Source: JACRBR01 sp964371355
Lineage (GTDB): Bacteria; Chloroflexota; Dehalococcoidia; DSTF01; JACRBR01
Assembly: GCA_964371355.1 (NCBI GenBank)
Contig: CAYJMG010000003.1
Coordinates: forward strand, 62,001 to 126,000
Direction: 5' to 3'
Length of the DNA: 64,000 bases
The position numbers and the translations under genes were made by a program. Position 1 is the first letter of the stretch. Every line of letters begins with the position of its first letter. The notes beneath the pieces are model-generated. The model made no database searches. It was given only the letters and a program-made list of their open reading frames with translations, and was not told where the DNA came from. Of this stretch, positions 32,326 through 41,105 are shown in pieces.

Positions 32326-32566
32326 CAACGCTGACTTGCCGCCTTGAGCCCAACGCGGAGCGCGTGAGGGCGCCAGCGCTCGATGACCGATGTCAACGGT
32401 GGCTTGCCCGCGCTGTAATGCGCGTCAAGTAACCGTGTTATCATCTTGGACACTCGAAGATCTCGCCGAAGCTGTCGCCGGGTTGCGCGAAGCCGGACAC
32501 CGCCGGACGCGCCGCCAACGCGAGCCCCCCGCCGCCCGCACGGCCACGAGAAGAGGTTCAGCGCAC

Positions 32567-33373
32567 GTGGCAACGACGACCGCCATGCCGGGCCGCTTCG
32601 CCGCATCGGCAGCGCCGGCGTCCTCCTTCTGGGACCTGCTGCTGGCCATCACGCTGCGGGACCTGCGCGTCAAGTATCACGGCACCTTCCTGAGCTACTT
32701 CTGGTGGATCGCGCGGCCACTGACGCTGGGCCTGGTGATGTACTTCGCACTGGGGCGGGTGCTGAAGGTCGATATCGAGAACCACGCGGCGTTTCTGCTG
32801 GCGGCGCTGTTCCCCTGGTTCTGGTTCCAGAACGGGCTACACTCGGCGGCCAACGTGTTCGTGGCAAATGCGGGGCTGGTGAAGAAGGTGCAGTTCCCGA
32901 GGATCATCCTGCCGCTCTCCGTGGTACTGGGCTCGACCTTCGAGTTCCTCATCAGCCTGCCCGTGCTGCTGCTGCTGCTGCTGCTGACGGGCGTGGACCC
33001 GGACCCTGTGTGGCTGGTGGGCGCGCCCGCGCTGCTGGCGCTGGAGTTCGCGCTCCTGTGCGGGCTGGGGGTGCTGGTGGCGTCCCTCAACGTGTATTTC
33101 CGCGACATCGGGCCGGGCCTGGATTCGGCGCTGTTGTTGTTGTTCTATGTCACGCCCATCTTCTACCCGCTCGACCGCGTGCCGAACGGCTACCGCCAGG
33201 TGCTGCAAGTGAACCCACTGACGCCGCTGATCGAGGAGTGGCGGGAGCTTTTCCTGTTCGGCGACCTGCCGGGGCTGGACCTGTGGCCGGCGGTGTTGTT
33301 CAGCATCGGGGCGGTGGCGGCGGGGTGGCTCGCGCTGCGGATCATGGGGAGGACGATGGCCGATGCACTCTAA
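32567..33373 (+). CDS. ABC-2 type glycan exporter permease (Wzm-like)
   Basis: 268 aa from GTG 32567. The opening LLLAITLRDLRVKYHGTFLSYFW and the segment ALFPWFWFQNGL are typical for polysaccharide ABC-2 permeases. Six hydrophobic helices are seen, with LPLSVVLGSTFEFLISLPVL and YVTPIFYPLDRVPNGYR, the second a family marker. ATG 32585 is an alternative start. Part of the frame upstream to 32390 looks possible but has atypical codons. The gene overlaps the ATPase gene by 11 bases and they form a Wzm/Wzt pair that exports a finished glycan chain across the membrane. Confidence 0.9.
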   Translation: MATTTAMPGRFAASAAPASSFWDLLLAITLRDLRVKYHGTFLSYFWWIARPLTLGLVMYFALGRVLKVDIENHAAFLLAALFPWFWFQNGLHSAANVFVANAGLVKKVQFPRIILPLSVVLGSTFEFLISLPVLLLLLLLTGVDPDPVWLVGAPALLALEFALLCGLGVLVASLNVYFRDIGPGLDSALLLLFYVTPIFYPLDRVPNGYRQVLQVNPLTPLIEEWRELFLFGDLPGLDLWPAVLFSIGAVAAGWLALRIMGRTMADAL

Positions 33374-34253
33374 TGGCACCTCGCCCCATGCCGTGCGGCT
33401 GGAGGGCGTCGCCAAGCGGTACCTGCTGGATCCCCAGCGGCCGTGGCGGCTGAAAGACGTGATCGCGCGGCCCAAGTCTCTTGTGTCGCAGCTCACGACG
33501 AAGGAGCCGTTCTGGGCACTGCGCGACATCTCCCTGACAGTGAAGCACGGCGAGATCCTGGGCATCATCGGCCACAACGGGTCGGGCAAGAGCACGCTGC
33601 TGCGTATCCTCGCCGGCATTTCGCCGCCGACCCAGGGCAGCGTCGAAATCGACGGCCGGTATGGAGCGTTGCTGGAGCTGGGCGCCGGGTTTCACCCGAA
33701 CGCGACCGGCCGCGAGAACGCCTACGTCAACGCGTTGTTCATGGGCCTCTCGAAGGCAGAGGCGAAGGCCGCGCTGCCCAGCATCATCGAGTTCTCGGAG
33801 TTGGGCGCGTTCATCGACCAGCCGATGCGGACGTACTCCAGCGGGATGCAGCTCCGGCTGGGGTTCTCCGTGGCGATTCACGTGCAGCCAGACATCCTGC
33901 TTGTCGACGAGGTGCTGGCGGTTGGTGATGCCGACTTTCAGGAGAAGTGCTTCGAGCACTTCCGGACGCTGCGGACGCGCAACACCACGATCATCATCGT
34001 GACGCACAATGTCGACACGCTGGTCGACTTTGCCGATCGCGCGATCTCGCTGGAGCGGGGACGGATCAAGCGCCAGGGGAAGCCGATCGAGGTGGTGCAG
34101 GAGTACATGAACGACCTGCGGCGGGAGTCGCCCGCGATGGAGCGCGCGTTCCAGCGAGCGCTAGCCGGACACATGGCGCAGGAGGCGATCAAGTCGGGCG
34201 CGCTCACCTCGGAGGAGCTGACAGCGATGGGCACGCAGCAACGAAAGGACTGA
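33363..34253 (+). CDS. ABC transporter ATPase for glycan export (Wzt-like)
   Basis: 296 aa. Walker A GHNGSGKST lies near residue 71, signature YSSGMQLRLGF near 160, Walker B ILLVDEVLAVGD near 178 and the His loop VTHNVD near 213. The ALRDISLTVKHGE opening and RYGALLELGAGFHPNATGREN are typical of TagH/Wzt-type export ATPases. The C-terminal extension is short (about 60 residues), so the carbohydrate-binding domain seen in some O-antigen Wzt proteins is missing. It overlaps the permease gene and lies four bases before the acetyltransferase gene. Confidence 0.93.
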   Translation: MHSNGTSPHAVRLEGVAKRYLLDPQRPWRLKDVIARPKSLVSQLTTKEPFWALRDISLTVKHGEILGIIGHNGSGKSTLLRILAGISPPTQGSVEIDGRYGALLELGAGFHPNATGRENAYVNALFMGLSKAEAKAALPSIIEFSELGAFIDQPMRTYSSGMQLRLGFSVAIHVQPDILLVDEVLAVGDADFQEKCFEHFRTLRTRNTTIIIVTHNVDTLVDFADRAISLERGRIKRQGKPIEVVQEYMNDLRRESPAMERAFQRALAGHMAQEAIKSGALTSEELTAMGTQQRKD

Positions 34254-34257
34254 GGAG

Positions 34258-34890
34258 ATGCAGGCGCAATCCTCGGCCGAGCTGACACCGGCTGCGGTGC
34301 TGGAGATGGCGCAGGAGAACGCGCGGCGCCGTCCGGGGTTGGCCCGCGCCGTGCGCGAGGACGCGCGGCGGGCCACGAGGCTGCGGGGCGAGCGCACACC
34401 GTCGTCGCGGCCGGGCACGGTGGCCACCGTTATCCGGCTGATGTGGGGCGGGGACGACTTTGCGGGCGTGGTGCTGTACCGGTTGCGCACGTCGCTGCGG
34501 GCGGCCCACGTGCCGCTGCTGCCGCGCCTGCTGGACCGCACCTGCGCGGTGCTGTTCGGCCTCCGTATCGGCGACCGCGTTGCGATCGGTGAAGGGCTGT
34601 ACATCCCGCATGGCAACGTCGTCATCGACGGCGTTACCGTCATCGGCAAGCGGGCGTTCATCGGGCCGTGGGTGTGTATCGGCCTGAAGCAGGGCGTTTT
34701 CGTGGGCCCGCGCATCGGCGATGGGGTCTTCATCGGCACCGGCGCCTCGGTGCTGGGGCCGATCCACGTTGGCGACGGGGCGCGCATCGCCGCGGGTTCG
34801 GTCGTCGTTTCGGACGTGCCGGCCGGGGCATCGGTCGCGGGCGTGCCGGCACGCGTCGTCGACGGCTTCGGCGGCGAAGGGGAGCCATAG
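34258..34890 (+). CDS. Hexapeptide-repeat acetyltransferase (CysE/LbH type)
   Basis: 210 aa. The C-terminal half is a left-handed beta helix with repeated hexapeptides (GDRVAIGEGLYI, VIGKRAFIGPWVCIG, VGPRIGDGVFIGTGASV, GDGARIAAGSVVV) and the ending VPAGASVAGVPARVV, as in serine acetyltransferases. The N-terminal helical half is short. In this place, between a glycan exporter and an acyltransferase, the likely job is O-acetylation of a sugar. Serine acetyltransferase activity in cysteine synthesis is the alternative. Confidence 0.82.
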   Translation: MQAQSSAELTPAAVLEMAQENARRRPGLARAVREDARRATRLRGERTPSSRPGTVATVIRLMWGGDDFAGVVLYRLRTSLRAAHVPLLPRLLDRTCAVLFGLRIGDRVAIGEGLYIPHGNVVIDGVTVIGKRAFIGPWVCIGLKQGVFVGPRIGDGVFIGTGASVLGPIHVGDGARIAAGSVVVSDVPAGASVAGVPARVVDGFGGEGEP

Positions 34891-34893
34891 GCG

Positions 34894-36165
34894 ATGGGAG
34901 AGACGGGGCCGGCGACCGCCACGGACGGGCAGAGCGAGAACCGCCTGCCGGCGCTGGACGGCGTGCGCGGCATCGCGATCCTGATGGTGATGCAGTTCCA
35001 CTTCTGGGGGCTGGCGTTCGGCCTGACGGGGCGACAGCCGGAGGAGCGCCTCGACATCTGGGCGAAGCGGGTCGTAGGCGTGGGGTGGTCGGGGGTGGAC
35101 CTGTTCTTTGTGCTGTCGGGCTTCCTGATCACGGGGATCCTGTACGACGCGAAGACATCGAACACCTACTTCCGCAGCTTCTACGCTCGCCGCTTCCTGC
35201 GGCTGGCGCCGGTGTTCTACCTGTTCCTGCTGTTCGTGCTGTTCGTCGCGCCGCTGATCCACGATGTCGATGCGGTGGCAGAGGTACCGGAACTGCGGTC
35301 GATCCAGGCGTGGATGTGGCTGTATGCGGTCAACATCGGCAACGCGGTGAAGCCATTCGACGTGGATGTCCCACTGGCGTACGTGCCCTTCTGGTCGCTT
35401 GCCGTCGAAGAGCAGTTCTACCTCGTGTGGCCGCTGGTGGTCCTCTCAATACCACGGCGGCCGCTGATGGCGCTCTGCGCGCTGCTCGTCGCGAGTGCGC
35501 TCGCGATCAGGCTGGCCCTGCTTGGCGGGGTCGCTGACAGCGTCTTCGCCAACAACGCTCCGCACATCCTGATGCCGGCGCGGATGGATACGCTGGCGCT
35601 GGGCGCGCTGATCGCGCTTGCGGCCCGCGGGGGCGAACTGCGGATCCTCTCGCGCCTGGCGCCGGTCGCGGTCGCGGCGTCGCTGGCGATTCTCGGCACC
35701 CTGTTCGTGAAGAACGACGGGTTGTCGGTGTTCGACCGGGAGGTCGAGGGCGTAGGATTCACGGCGTTCGCGTTGGTCTTTGCAGCGTTGCTGCTGGCCT
35801 CGTTGCAGGCCAGGACTTCATCGCCGCTCCACCGCGCGCTCGCGCACCCGATCCTCCGCCAGTCCGGGAAGTATTCCTACGCGATGTACGTGGTCCACGT
35901 GCTCGTCGCGCTGGTGCTGGCGCGCCTCGCGATCCTCCACGAGCTGACGCCGACACTCGCCAGTCACCATCTCCCGCTCAACGTCGCGTTCTCGGCCGTG
36001 GCTACGGCGACCACGTTCGGGATCGCGTGGTTGAGCTGGCAGCTCATCGAACAGCCGCTGCTTCGATTGAAGGCGTTCTTCCCGTATCAGGACCGCGGCC
36101 CCGCGCCCGCGCCCGCGCCCGCCGTCGCCGGCGAGGCGGAGCCCGCGTCCGCATCGGCGCAATGA
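34894..36165 (+). CDS. Acyltransferase 3 family membrane protein (OafA/YrhL-like)
   Basis: 423 aa. It opens RLPALDGVRGIAILMVMQFHF, the family signature with the catalytic-type His. About ten membrane helices follow. Other landmarks are FFVLSGFLITGILYD and YARRFLRLAPVFYLF. The FWSLAVEEQFYLVWPL segment is the second signature. Such enzymes transfer acyl groups to envelope sugars on the outer face. It lacks the C-terminal SGNH domain. Its stop overlaps the start of the methyltransferase gene. Confidence 0.93.
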   Translation: MGETGPATATDGQSENRLPALDGVRGIAILMVMQFHFWGLAFGLTGRQPEERLDIWAKRVVGVGWSGVDLFFVLSGFLITGILYDAKTSNTYFRSFYARRFLRLAPVFYLFLLFVLFVAPLIHDVDAVAEVPELRSIQAWMWLYAVNIGNAVKPFDVDVPLAYVPFWSLAVEEQFYLVWPLVVLSIPRRPLMALCALLVASALAIRLALLGGVADSVFANNAPHILMPARMDTLALGALIALAARGGELRILSRLAPVAVAASLAILGTLFVKNDGLSVFDREVEGVGFTAFALVFAALLLASLQARTSSPLHRALAHPILRQSGKYSYAMYVVHVLVALVLARLAILHELTPTLASHHLPLNVAFSAVATATTFGIAWLSWQLIEQPLLRLKAFFPYQDRGPAPAPAPAVAGEAEPASASAQ

Positions 36166-37163
36166 CCACGGGCCCGCTGACGCACGTCGAGCGCGGGGAC
36201 GCAGAGTACGAGCGGTTGGCCGGGCTCGAGGCGGAGTTCTGGCGCGCAGCACGCGGCGAGTTCGGCGTCGTGGCGGGCGAGCGAGCGGGCATCGACAGCC
36301 CGATCGAGCGGTACACGAATCGGCGCTTCACGGGAGAGCCGCGCACGCAGTGGTTCGAGACGATCTCACGCCACGGGCAGTTCGAGCGCGGCCTGATCCT
36401 GGGCACGAGCGGGCTGGGACAGGACTCGCGAATTCTGGAGACGAATCCTCGGCTGCACGTTACGTTCTGCGACATCTCCGAGGGGAGTCTGACGCGCTGG
36501 GCTGAGGTGCTGGGACGGCGGTTCCCGGGGCGGGTCGACACGCGCGTTGCGGACCTGAACTTCGTGGAGCTTCCAGAGTCCTCCTACGACGTGATCTCGT
36601 CATCGAGCACGCTGCACCACGTGATCAACCTCGAGGACCTGGCGCGGCAGATCAACCGGGCGCTGACGCCGGGGGGATTCTTCTTCCTCCAGGACTACGT
36701 CGGCGAGTCGTCGTTCCGCTTCGCGGAGAGCAAAAAGCGCCTGTTCGAGGAGCTGTACCAGCGCGACATCCGGCGCCAGCCCGGCAGGACGGGTGGCCTC
36801 GTCTGGCGGAATGAGGACCGCTCGCTGTTCAGCCCGTTCTGCGGTGTCCGGAGCGCCGACGTCCTGGGCGCGATGGCGGGAGCACTGAATCCGATCACCG
36901 TGCGGACGGCCGGGGCGATGACTTCGCTGCTGCTGTACGTGCGGCCGGCGGACGTGGAGACGATGCCTCGCCCCTCGAGAGCGCAGCGGGCCGAGACATG
37001 GCTGCGCCGCCGCGTGCCACTCCTGCGCCGGCGGACGACGCCGCTGGCCATCGGCGAGTCATACCTGCTGGAGCTGCTGCTGTTGGACGAGCTGGTGTGC
37101 GACACGGGGCTGTGCGTGCCGTACAACGCGTTCGGGGTCTACCGGAAGCGCCCGGAGGCCTGA
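36162..37163 (+). CDS. Class I SAM-dependent methyltransferase
   Basis: 333 aa. The ATG overlaps the TGA of the acyltransferase gene, so the two are co-translated. The SAM-binding region is LILGTSGLGQDSRILETN, an atypical motif I. It is followed by VTFCDISEGSL (acidic motif II), VDTRVADLNFVEL and YDVISSSSTLHHVINLEDLA, which is the motif IV/post-I part. The C-terminal 130 residues are helical with PSRAQRAETWLRRRVPLLRR. As the last gene of this surface-glycan cluster, it could methylate a sugar, perhaps to end chain growth; that is inference. Confidence 0.78.
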   Translation: MTTGPLTHVERGDAEYERLAGLEAEFWRAARGEFGVVAGERAGIDSPIERYTNRRFTGEPRTQWFETISRHGQFERGLILGTSGLGQDSRILETNPRLHVTFCDISEGSLTRWAEVLGRRFPGRVDTRVADLNFVELPESSYDVISSSSTLHHVINLEDLARQINRALTPGGFFFLQDYVGESSFRFAESKKRLFEELYQRDIRRQPGRTGGLVWRNEDRSLFSPFCGVRSADVLGAMAGALNPITVRTAGAMTSLLLYVRPADVETMPRPSRAQRAETWLRRRVPLLRRRTTPLAIGESYLLELLLLDELVCDTGLCVPYNAFGVYRKRPEA

Positions 37164-37312
37164 GACGGCTGACGCCGACACTGCGCGCCGGCATACGGCG
37201 CGCCGCCTACCATTTCCAGTTGCGCGTCGTGCGGGAGGCGCGCCGGAACCCCCGGCAGTTCCATGCGCGCTGTCTCCATCGGCGGCTGCATCGCCTCCGG
37301 GACCCGGCCTTC

Positions 37313-38479
37313 CTACGGATATACGAGTTCGCGTTCGAGGAGGGCGCGGGCTATGACCACGCGCTGCACCTGCGACGTGCCCTCGACGATCATGAGCTGG
37401 CGGGCGTCGCGGTAGTGGCGCTCCAGCGGGTGGTCCATCATGTACCCCTGCGCGCCCAGCACTTGCAGGGCGTCGGACGACACCTTCACCGCGGTCTCCG
37501 TGGCGAACGCCTTCGCGATCGACAGGTAGGCGGCGTGCTCGCGACCGTAGAGGCCCTGGTCGACGCGCCACGCACCCTGGTACACGAGCAGGCGGGCGGC
37601 CTCGATGGCGATGGCCATCTCGGCGAACATGAACTGGATGGCCTGCAGGTCGGCGATCGGCTTGCCGAAGGCCTCGCGCTGGCGAGCGAACTCGAGCGCG
37701 TAGGTCATCGCGCCCTCGGCGAGGCCGACGCCGCGCGCGCCCACCACGGGCCGGCAGGAGTTCAGCGTGAGCATCGCGTGGTTGAAGCCCTGCCCCTCGG
37801 CGCCACCGACGAGGTTCTCGCGCGGTACACGCACATCCTCCAGCACGATATCGGCGGTGGGGACGCCGCGGACGCCCATCTTGCGGTCCTGGCCTGCGAC
37901 CTTGAAGCCGGGCGATGTCGTCTCGACGATGAAGGCGCTGATGCCCTTGGGCCCGGGCGTGCCGTTGGTGCGGGCGAAGCAGACGATGTAGTCCGCGACG
38001 GTGCCACCGGAGATGTACATCTTCTCGCCGTTGATGACGTAGTCGTCGCCGTCCTTCTTGGCTGTCGTCTCGAGATTGGCGGCATCGGAACCGTGGTTGG
38101 GCTCCGTGAGGCAGAACGCGCCCTTAATCTCACCAGAGGCGATGCCCTTGCCGACCCACTGCTTCTGCCGCTCGTCGCCGCCGATTATCACGGGCTGCGA
38201 GGGAAGGGCGGACAGCAGCAGCATGAGGCCGGAGGCGCAGCAGTACTTCGCGGCCTCCTCGACAGCGAGGGCGAGGGCGAGCATGCCCGCGCCGGAGCCG
38301 CCGTACTGCGCCGGGATGGTGAGGCCGGTGAGGCCGGTGTCCTTGAAGGCCTTGAAGATGTCATGTGGGTATTCGCCGGTGATGTCCATCTCGGCCGCGC
38401 GCGGTGCGATAACGTCCTTGGCGACGCGGCGCGCGGTCTGCTGGATCAGGCGATGTTCTTCGGAGAGCTGGAAGTCCAT
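37313..38479 (-). CDS. Acyl-CoA dehydrogenase
   Basis: 388 aa, the usual size of an FAD-dependent short/medium-chain type. It opens MDFQLSEEHRLIQQTARRV. The FAD and substrate region has CLTEPNHGSDAANLET and GEKMYISGGTVAD. The C-terminal part holds RQREAFGKPIADLQAIQF and YRDARQLMIVEGTSQVQR, where the Glu in VEGTSQ is at the catalytic-base position. The enzyme makes a trans-2-enoyl-CoA. There is AGAGGCA before the ATG. No other beta-oxidation gene is adjacent; two SDRs and two APH-type kinases lie elsewhere in the window. Confidence 0.95.
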   Translation of the reverse strand: MDFQLSEEHRLIQQTARRVAKDVIAPRAAEMDITGEYPHDIFKAFKDTGLTGLTIPAQYGGSGAGMLALALAVEEAAKYCCASGLMLLLSALPSQPVIIGGDERQKQWVGKGIASGEIKGAFCLTEPNHGSDAANLETTAKKDGDDYVINGEKMYISGGTVADYIVCFARTNGTPGPKGISAFIVETTSPGFKVAGQDRKMGVRGVPTADIVLEDVRVPRENLVGGAEGQGFNHAMLTLNSCRPVVGARGVGLAEGAMTYALEFARQREAFGKPIADLQAIQFMFAEMAIAIEAARLLVYQGAWRVDQGLYGREHAAYLSIAKAFATETAVKVSSDALQVLGAQGYMMDHPLERHYRDARQLMIVEGTSQVQRVVIARALLERELVYP

Positions 38480-38620
38480 GGGGGTGCCTCTGTTGCTGGT
38501 TGGATTCGGTTTGGGGCAGGGTACTTGCGTGGGGAATCTGGCGCGAGATGTGGGCGATGTTGGATGTTGGATGCCAGACCCAACCGCACCCGCGGCCGGG
38601 CGGATAGCGATGGTCCAGTG

Positions 38621-39055
38621 CTAAGCGGTCGCCTTGGACAACAGTGTCTCGATTGCCTTGACGTGGATGGTGAGGTGATAGAGGTTGCGTTCGAGCGCCG
38701 TTCCGACATCGCCGTCCGCTGATCGGACGGCCCTGCGGACGGACCTGTGCACCTCGTCCCAGGCTTCGAAGACCTGTTCGACGTTCTTCGTCGGCCTTGT
38801 ACCCACGCTCGCGTACGCCCGCCCGGTCCTGTCGGTCAGCCCCAAGGGGCTCCACGCGAAGCCGTCGGGCAGGAAGCCGCCGAGGTGCAGCTGTTCGGCG
38901 AACAGCAGATGCCGCACGTTTTCGACGATCGACCAGTCTCCGAAGGGTGGCCGCTTCGCGAGCGTCGTGCTGCTCTGTGAACGCAGCAGCCGGCGGAGCC
39001 GTGCTCGCTCCCGGTCGATTTCTCTTACCAGGTCGGCGACGTTGCCTGCGGCCAT
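38621..39055 (-). CDS. DinB-like four-helix protein
   Basis: 144 aa from ATG 39055 (GAGGAG upstream). The bundle carries the expected histidines: WSIVENVRHLLFAEQLHLGGF and NLYHLTIHVKAIETLL, which could bind a metal. The family includes thiol-dependent transferases such as mycothiol or bacillithiol S-transferases, and many members of unknown role. Flanks on both sides contain GATGTTGGATGTTGG-like low-complexity sequence (38558-38575 and 39106-39130). It is one of two DinB-type proteins here, with that at 28456. Confidence 0.78.
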   Translation of the reverse strand: MAAGNVADLVREIDRERARLRRLLRSQSSTTLAKRPPFGDWSIVENVRHLLFAEQLHLGGFLPDGFAWSPLGLTDRTGRAYASVGTRPTKNVEQVFEAWDEVHRSVRRAVRSADGDVGTALERNLYHLTIHVKAIETLLSKATA

Positions 39056-39116
39056 GGTGCTGCTCCTCGCTGGGCTGCGCGCCGGTGGTTGTCCTACGGC
39101 CCCCAACATCCAACAT

Positions 39117-39878
39117 CTAACTTCTAACTTCTAGCCCCTGCCATCCAGCCTCGTGCTCGTAGACGGAGACGATGTTGCGGCTGTGGGCGGTGTAGAGGCT
39201 GCGGTCCCAGTCGCCGAAGCGCTCGCGTAGACGCAGCCCGGCGATGCGGGCCATGAGGTCCATCTCGGCCGGCCAGATGTGGCGCGTGACGATGGGGAAC
39301 AGTCTCACACCCTTGTCGGTCAGCGACACGTGGCTCTCCTCGAGGAGCTGCGTCACCGGGTCGTAGCGCGCGACGTCGAGCCAGACCTGCTTGACCTCGA
39401 CGGACTGCGCGTGCACGTACTGGTTGTCGGTCAGGTAGAGGGCGCTGTGCGGACCTGCTTCAACCACGAACACACCATCGTCTGCCAGGTGCTTCGCGAC
39501 GTTCTGGAAGCAGCGCACCTGGTCGTCCTGGGTGAGCAGGTTGTGGATGGTGTTGTAGACGATATAGATGAGGCGATACGTGCCCGTCACCGGGACATCG
39601 GCGAAGTTGCCCATCGTGACCGCGATGGCGTCTCCGCCGGGCTGCGTACGTAGCACGTCGACCATCGCCTGCGAGATGTCGATGCCGTCGACACGGAGAC
39701 CCGTCGCGGCGAGCGGACGCGCGATGCGTCCCGTGCCGATCGCCAGCTCGAGGGCGGGTCCATCGCCTGCGAGATCGCGCAGGAAGGCAACCGTCGCCTC
39801 CTCGTCGCCCCGGAGCCGGTGCGGGTCGCCGGCCGCGACCTCGGGACCAAAACTCATTGCCGGATCGTAGTTCTTCAC
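39117..39878 (-). CDS. Class I SAM-dependent methyltransferase
   Basis: 253 aa from GTG 39878, which follows AGGAGGCGCC. Motif I is ALELAIGTGRIARPLAATG, motif II is VDGIDISQAMVDVL and motif III is FADVPVTGTYRLIYIVYNTI, all in order. The remaining part has VFVVEAGPHSALYLTDNQYV and a beta-rich end, as in small-molecule methyltransferases. The start overlaps the stop of the upstream APH-type kinase gene by four bases, so the two are co-translated. Acceptor and product are unknown. Confidence 0.85.
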   Translation of the reverse strand: MKNYDPAMSFGPEVAAGDPHRLRGDEEATVAFLRDLAGDGPALELAIGTGRIARPLAATGLRVDGIDISQAMVDVLRTQPGGDAIAVTMGNFADVPVTGTYRLIYIVYNTIHNLLTQDDQVRCFQNVAKHLADDGVFVVEAGPHSALYLTDNQYVHAQSVEVKQVWLDVARYDPVTQLLEESHVSLTDKGVRLFPIVTRHIWPAEMDLMARIAGLRLRERFGDWDRSLYTAHSRNIVSVYEHEAGWQGLEVRS

Positions 39879-40798
39879 CTGGCGCCTCCTGTTTGCGCCG
39901 ACTCGCGGTCGGCAAGCACCTCATTGATGGAACGGCGGGCCTTCTCGACCTGGGCCGGGTTGGTGTGCTGGTAGTAGGGAAGCGCGCCCACCCCCATTAA
40001 CGCCCAGCCGCGCGCTCGCGCCCAGGTCGCGTCATCGACGGCCACAGTCTCACGAAAGAGGCGGCGGTTCTCGCCGGACAGGAGAGTCCACGCGACGCTC
40101 AGATCGCACGCGGGATCGCCGACGCCCAGACATCCGAAGTCGATGACGGCGCTCAGGCGGCTTCCATCGACCAGCACGTTGCCGGAGGAAAGATCCCCGT
40201 GCAGCCACACGGGCGGCCCCTCCCATGCCGGGGCACCGAGAGCCTCCTCCCACGCCGCCGTGATCGCGGCGGTGTCGATGATGCCGTTCCAGGCCGGGAT
40301 CGCGGTGCGAACGCCGGGATCCCGCACGGCGAGCGGCACACCGCGGAGGAAGTTATGCCGGCCCGGGCTCGGCCCGCCCGCGGGGTCGATGCGCTGCAGC
40401 GCGAGGATGAACCGCGCCAGGTCGAGGGCGGCCTGCTGATCGCTCATGCGCTCGCGGGTGGCGTCCTCGCCCCGCATCCATGGCGAAATGATCCACCGAT
40501 ACGGGAAGTCCTCGCCGGGCTCGCCCCCCGCGACGGGCACGGGAATTGGCGCCGGAAGCTCGGGCGCCAATCGCGGCAGCCACGTCTCCTCCTTGTCGGG
40601 CTGGCCGGCCGCCCAGTGGATGCGCGGCAGCCGCACCGACAGGTCGTCGCCCAGACGGTAGATGGCATGATCCGTCCCCGTGTGCTCGACGCGCCTTAGC
40701 GGAAGCTCAGCCCACCGGGGGTATTGCTGTACCAGGAGCCGGCGGACGAGCGCCTCATCGGTGTCGATCTCGTCGGCGTGCATTCGAACGGTTCCCAC
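39875..40798 (-). CDS. Aminoglycoside phosphotransferase family protein
   Basis: 307 aa from GTG 40798. The catalytic loop is VWLHGDLSSGNVLVDG, the metal loop AVIDFGCLGVGDPACDL, and the N-lobe motif RVEHTGTDHAIYRLGDDLSVRLPR. GTG 40798 has GAGGAG at the right distance. ATG 40783 gives the commonest family start (MHADEIDTDEALVRR), and GTG 40822 is less likely because a CATATT promoter box lies just before it. The family includes resistance kinases and many proteins of other or unknown function; resistance is not implied. A short leader peptide gene may lie upstream. Confidence 0.85.
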   Translation of the reverse strand: MGTVRMHADEIDTDEALVRRLLVQQYPRWAELPLRRVEHTGTDHAIYRLGDDLSVRLPRIHWAAGQPDKEETWLPRLAPELPAPIPVPVAGGEPGEDFPYRWIISPWMRGEDATRERMSDQQAALDLARFILALQRIDPAGGPSPGRHNFLRGVPLAVRDPGVRTAIPAWNGIIDTAAITAAWEEALGAPAWEGPPVWLHGDLSSGNVLVDGSRLSAVIDFGCLGVGDPACDLSVAWTLLSGENRRLFRETVAVDDATWARARGWALMGVGALPYYQHTNPAQVEKARRSINEVLADRESAQTGGAR

Positions 40799-40920
40799 GA
40801 ACTTCTCCTCATCGGCGTACACGTGAATATGCCCCGCGGCGCAAGCCGCGAGGTGAGACGAATGCGCGTGTCCGGAGAGGAATCCGTGTTGTGGGCGTCA
40901 CCGCCCCTGATGAGGGGAGG

Positions 40921-40977
40921 CTAACCGGCGAACGAGAGACACATCCGGCATGCGCGGGAGGAAGTCGTGATGGCCAT
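40921..40977 (-). CDS. Possible 18-aa leader peptide
   Basis: MAITTSSRACRMCLSFAG. The ATG at 40977 has a good ribosome-binding site GGAGG seven bases upstream and a -10-like TACAGT at 41019-41024. It holds two Cys and two Arg close together. It is followed by hairpins (CGCGGC-TTGC-GCCGCG near 40836-40852) and then the APH-type kinase gene. An attenuation role is possible but unproven. It is the only plausible coding sequence in the 307-bp gap 40799-41105. Confidence 0.35.
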   Translation of the reverse strand: MAITTSSRACRMCLSFAG

Positions 40978-41105
40978 GCTCGTGCCTCCGTTCGGAATGC
41001 GTCTCGTGGTGGTGCTGCACTGTACGGGACTGGGCGGGGCGATCGCAACGCGTCGCCGGAGGCCGGATGTGGATTCAGGATGTCGGAGGTCGGAGGCCAA
41101 ACGGG

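Noticed and set aside
32390..32566. N-terminal extension of the ABC permease with a CPRC motif
   Set aside because: The frame is open, but the codons (TTA, TCA, TCT, AGA) are unlike the neighbours. Polysaccharide ABC-2 permeases begin near the later GTG. It remains possible as a separate short peptide.
37164..37312. Plus-strand frame after the methyltransferase gene (core RRAAYHFQLRVVREARRN)
   Set aside because: It looks protein-like for about 50 codons but has no start codon with a ribosome-binding site. It runs on into acyl-CoA dehydrogenase antisense. It may be a gene remnant; not annotated.
40836..41000. Possible riboswitch in the gap before the kinase gene
   Set aside because: No conserved core of a known riboswitch class could be matched. 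Only hairpins and a small open frame are seen.
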